A program made the position numbers and the translations under genes. This document shows, one piece after another, positions 4,922-7,879 of a DNA stretch of 7,879 nt; the stretch's first letter is position 1, and every line of letters begins with the position of its first letter. Source of the DNA: Planctomycetota bacterium (GTDB lineage: Bacteria; Planctomycetota; UBA8742; SKZP01); NCBI GenBank assembly GCA_007127275.1, contig SKZP01000607.1:1-7879 (forward strand). Reading direction: 5' to 3'. Below the pieces are notes generated by a model. It ran no database searches. It saw only the letters and a list, made by a program, of their open reading frames with translations, and was not told where the DNA came from.

Positions 4922-7879
4922 TTACGAATCTGGGTTCTCGTCGTCTTTGCCGTCGCGCATCTCGTCGATCATACGCTCGACATCCTCGGGACCGACGGGC
5001 TCTTCGAGGTCGAAGCCTTCCACGTCCTCGTCGCCATTCTCGTCGTCGTCGTCCTCGAGCATGAACTCGTCGTCTTCATCGCCGAGGTCCGGCCTGGGAC
5101 TCGCTTGCCCCGGCTTGAGGGTGCGCTCCAACTCGTCAATGGTGCGGTCGTGCCCGGCGACGGTGCCGCGCATCCGCTCGACCGGCCCCATTCGCACGAA
5201 CGGCGCGAGCGACGCGGCCAGCGGCGTGCGCGGCTCGGGGCGTTCCTTTTCGTAGCGCTCAAGCGCGGCGTGCGCAGCCTCCTCTTCCGGCTCGAGCTCG
5301 GCGACGAGCGACCACCAATATGCCGCCTCGACGCTGCGGCCTTGCTCGTCGTACAGGGTCGCAAGGCGCGCGGCAATCTGCGGCTGCATCTCGAGGTGCA
5401 CGGCGCGGCGGTAGCACTGGATGGCCCGCAAGGGATTGCCGAGCATCTCGTAGGCCATGCCCATCACCCACCAGAGCGTATACTCGCGGCGGTGCCGGCA
5501 CAGCGCTTCGCGGTAACTCTGCAGCGCCTCGTCGAAGCGCTCCTGCTGCAGCAGCGCATCCCCACGGTACTTGCGCGCCCAGAAGCTTTCGCTGTCCTGC
5601 TCGAGCACCGCGTCGCACCGCGCGAGCGCGGACGCGGCGTCGCGCGCCTGCAGCTCAATCTCGACGAGCAGTTTCTGCGGCCCTTGGGCGCGCCCATCCA
5701 GCGCCTCGGCAGCGGTGGCGTGGGTACGGGCGAGCTCGACGTTGTCCAGCGCCATCGCGAACTCCGCCGCCGTCCACTCCGTAAGCAACTCGTCGTCGCC
5801 GAGCTCCAACTCTTCGAGTAGCTCCTGCCGCTTCGGCGGCACAAACACAAGCAGCGCGCCGTTCGTCGCCGCCCAGCGCTTCTCCACGGCCGGCCACGGC
5901 TCGACGAGGCGCCCCGTCGTTTCCTCTTCGCTCAAAACGAGCGCATCCAGCGCGTCGTCGTAGCCGAGCACGAGGGCGAACGACTCGTCGAGCCCTTTGT
6001 GCTGGCCAATCAGCACGGGAAGCTCGGCGTCGAGCAGTTGTTTGATTCGCTCGCGGCTGCCGCGCACGTACAGCGCTTCGCCGCCGCTGGCCTCGAGCAG
6101 TTGCTTGTATTCGGAAAAGCCGTAGCTCTCGAATTGGCCGGCCTCGGGAATCTCGTGCGACGCCTCCTCCAGCCCGTGATAGGCAAAGAGCGACGCCACC
6201 AGCCGCGGACCGGCGAAGCTTGCGAAATGGGTCGGCGAACGTACGTCGCCGAGCATGTGGCGGGCGGCGGCGTTGCCCGCATGAGCGAGCGCCTGTTCGA
6301 AGTGCGCGGCGCGACGCGCCTGCTTTGTCGCCGGAAAATGCGTGCGGATCACCTCGAGGTGCTCCCGCGCGTCGTCGGACTCTCCCTGCTCGTGCAGGCA
6401 CAGCGCAATGCGTTCAATCAGCTCCGGTGCGCAGTCCCCACGGGGGCTGTGCTCGAGCCCCACGCGGTAGAGCGTCACCGCGTCGCGCAATTTGTCCTGT
6501 TCGCGGCGCAAGTCGCCGAGCAGTTTGAAGAAGGCGACCTCCTCCGGGGCGCGGTCGAGGCCGAAGGCGAGCACCTCCTCCGCCTTCATCCAGTGGCCAT
6601 GATGGTAAAAGATCTTCGCGAGCCGCAGCACCGCTTCCGGATTCGACGGGTCGACGTTCACCGCTTCGCCGAAGTAGGCCGCGGCCTCGTCCCACATCTG
6701 CGCCTGAACGAGCGCTTTGCCGTGCTCGACGAGCAGGTCCGACGAGGTCAAGCCGCGGCGCTCCGCCGCCTCGCGGTGATGCTGTGCCGTCTCGGTCAGC
6801 CCCGCTTGCAACGCGCAGGTGGCGAGCAATGCGTGGGCGTGCATGCCGTAGGAGACGTCGTTCGGAAACTCGACGAGCAACTGCCGGGCCTTCGTCGCCG
6901 CCGCCTCGTACTCCTCGAGGTGCAGGTGCAGCCGCGCGAGCAGGTAGAGGGCGAAGCGGCGCGTCTGTGCGAACTCGGCGGCACGAGCGAGGTGACGGCG
7001 CGCCTCGGCGCTGCGCTCGAGCTGCAACTCGCAGCGGCCGCGAAGCACGAGGGCCTCGGGGTGCTCGGCAAAACCGGGCTTGCGCCGCGCCCCCGCGGTC
7101 AAGTGGCGTAGCACCGCGCGGTAGCGACGCCGCAAAAAGGCGTTGCGCGCCCGCACCATCGGCTCCGGCCCCTCGTAGTCGAGCGGCGCCACATAAAACG
7201 GCAGCGACTCCGGCCCGGCCGGCTCGGCGAGCGGCTCCGCCTCGATCGGCGCGTGCCGCTCGGTGATTGTCTCGCGCCCTTGATCCCCCTCGGCGCGCTC
7301 GCCCTGCGACTCCGCCACCGGCGCCGCCACGTCGAGTTCGTCGACCTCGCGAATCGCCTGGGCAAGCATGCCGGGCTGACTGGTCTCTTCCTGCTCGACG
7401 TCGCCCGCTTCTGCCTCGTCGGCTATGCGCGGGCGGAAATGGATGGCGCGCCGGCCCATCACCGGCGCAAGCCCCAGTGCGCTTACCTCGTTGAAAAAGC
7501 GTACCATTGCCTCGCGATGCGTCGCATCGAGCGTCGGCACCACCCGCGAGCGAAAGAACTCGGCGAGCCACGCCGCGTCGAACGGCCCCTGCAACCGCTC
7601 CGCGGCGAACGCCGCCACCTCGTCGAGCTTCTCCAGACCGCTGGTGGCGGAGCCGTGCAGAATGTCGTGCCACTCGCCGATGTCGCGGGTTTCTCGCGCC
7701 GTCCACACCAACGAGACGAACGGCATCCCCGTCCACTCGGTCCACGCCGCGCCGAGGTCGAGCAGGTACTGCCCCTTCGCGTCGAGCTCCCCGGTGCGCG
7801 GGTCGTAGCCGGGCCAGGTCAGCGCCGCCTCCCCGGAGACGACCACGGCGTCGAAGCCCTCGGCGACGCGGCCGGCGAC
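4922..7879 (-). CDS. Large multidomain protein: MqnA-like domain, TPR array, degenerate C39-like domain, TPR array, acidic tail (5'-truncated by window edge)
   Basis: The frame is open to the right edge (985 codons visible). A GTG at 7846 is the first start-like codon but lies inside a conserved-looking segment, so the real start is outside the window. Numbering from that GTG as residue 1: up to about 138 resembles the C-terminal half of the MqnA/MqnD family (GFDAVVVSGEAAL just before and after residue 1, YLLDLGAAWTEWTGMPFV at 27-44, a terminal helix VRFFNEVSALGLAP); MqnA is the chorismate dehydratase of the futalosine menaquinone pathway. Residues 139-215 are an acidic, Glu/Ala/Pro-rich linker. 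Residues about 225-530 hold TPR-like helical repeats (clear at 370-470). Residues about 530-672 resemble a peptidase C39-like domain (FAGPRLVASLFAYHG, LPVLIGQ, SFALVLGYDDALDALVLSEE) with Ala545, Ser622 and Glu640 at the expected Cys, His and Asp positions. Residues about 695-870 are a second TPR array, and the tail at 923-974 has 28 Asp/Glu in 52 residues. No transmembrane helix or signal peptide is seen. It is probably a cytoplasmic scaffold; catalysis by the MqnA-like part cannot be judged because its N-terminal half is missing. Confidence 0.8.
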   Translation of the reverse strand, partial: VAGRVAEGFDAVVVSGEAALTWPGYDPRTGELDAKGQYLLDLGAAWTEWTGMPFVSLVWTARETRDIGEWHDILHGSATSGLEKLDEVAAFAAERLQGPFDAAWLAEFFRSRVVPTLDATHREAMVRFFNEVSALGLAPVMGRRAIHFRPRIADEAEAGDVEQEETSQPGMLAQAIREVDELDVAAPVAESQGERAEGDQGRETITERHAPIEAEPLAEPAGPESLPFYVAPLDYEGPEPMVRARNAFLRRRYRAVLRHLTAGARRKPGFAEHPEALVLRGRCELQLERSAEARRHLARAAEFAQTRRFALYLLARLHLHLEEYEAAATKARQLLVEFPNDVSYGMHAHALLATCALQAGLTETAQHHREAAERRGLTSSDLLVEHGKALVQAQMWDEAAAYFGEAVNVDPSNPEAVLRLAKIFYHHGHWMKAEEVLAFGLDRAPEEVAFFKLLGDLRREQDKLRDAVTLYRVGLEHSPRGDCAPELIERIALCLHEQGESDDAREHLEVIRTHFPATKQARRAAHFEQALAHAGNAAARHMLGDVRSPTHFASFAGPRLVASLFAYHGLEEASHEIPEAGQFESYGFSEYKQLLEASGGEALYVRGSRERIKQLLDAELPVLIGQHKGLDESFALVLGYDDALDALVLSEEETTGRLVEPWPAVEKRWAATNGALLVFVPPKRQELLEELELGDDELLTEWTAAEFAMALDNVELARTHATAAEALDGRAQGPQKLLVEIELQARDAASALARCDAVLEQDSESFWARKYRGDALLQQERFDEALQSYREALCRHRREYTLWWVMGMAYEMLGNPLRAIQCYRRAVHLEMQPQIAARLATLYDEQGRSVEAAYWWSLVAELEPEEEAAHAALERYEKERPEPRTPLAASLAPFVRMGPVERMRGTVAGHDRTIDELERTLKPGQASPRPDLGDEDDEFMLEDDDDENGDEDVEGFDLEEPVGPEDVERMIDEMRDGKDDENPDS

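Noticed and set aside
3990..5255. 421-codon + strand open frame opposite panB and the end of the scaffold gene
   Set aside because: It lies across unmistakable panB coding sequence on the other strand, and its Ser-rich repeats are the complement of the Asp/Glu codons of the acidic tail.
5999..7111. 370-codon + strand open frame opposite the TPR region
   Set aside because: Antisense shadow of the TPR-coding frame; no recognisable domain and no ribosome binding site considered convincing.

Overview
The window is GC-rich, gene-dense bacterial chromosome. It looks like a deltaproteobacterial-type genome (Myxococcota or Bradymonadota-like). That placement is an inference from three things: a CheR with C-terminal TPRs in the style of myxobacterial FrzF, high third-position GC, and very acidic TPR proteins. 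No rRNA, tRNA, mobile element or CRISPR array was seen.

Left part (1-1955, + strand): the downstream end of a chemosensory cluster. The last 59 codons of a cheB receptor methylesterase are followed by a 181-base interval and then a complete cheR methyltransferase with a C-terminal TPR domain. These two enzymes set receptor methylation in opposite directions.

Middle part (about 2017-4012, + strand): an apparently autonomous three-gene operon. It has a good sigma70-type promoter (TCGACA, 18-base spacer, CATAAT) and a leader of roughly 100 bases ending in a perfect 7-bp hairpin that abuts the Shine-Dalgarno sequence. The genes are an ECF-type sigma factor, a single-pass membrane protein that is probably its anti-sigma factor (4-base gap), and a thioredoxin-like CPAC lipoprotein (33-base gap). 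The anti-sigma candidate has cysteines in its predicted periplasmic domain and the lipoprotein carries a CxxC. A cell-envelope sensing circuit, perhaps redox-responsive, is a reasonable hypothesis.

Right part (4077-7879, - strand): a convergent unit. A very large protein gene enters from the right edge, followed after 35 bases by panB (ketopantoate hydroxymethyltransferase, pantothenate/CoA synthesis). The large protein reads as an MqnA-like (chorismate dehydratase family) C-terminal half, an acidic linker, a TPR array, a degenerate peptidase-C39-like domain that lacks the expected catalytic residues, a second TPR array and an extremely acidic tail. A GC-rich hairpin between the lipoprotein gene and panB can serve as a shared terminator.

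The most unusual items are the MqnA-like/TPR/pseudo-C39 fusion and the sigma/anti-sigma/thioredoxin-lipoprotein operon with its leader hairpin.
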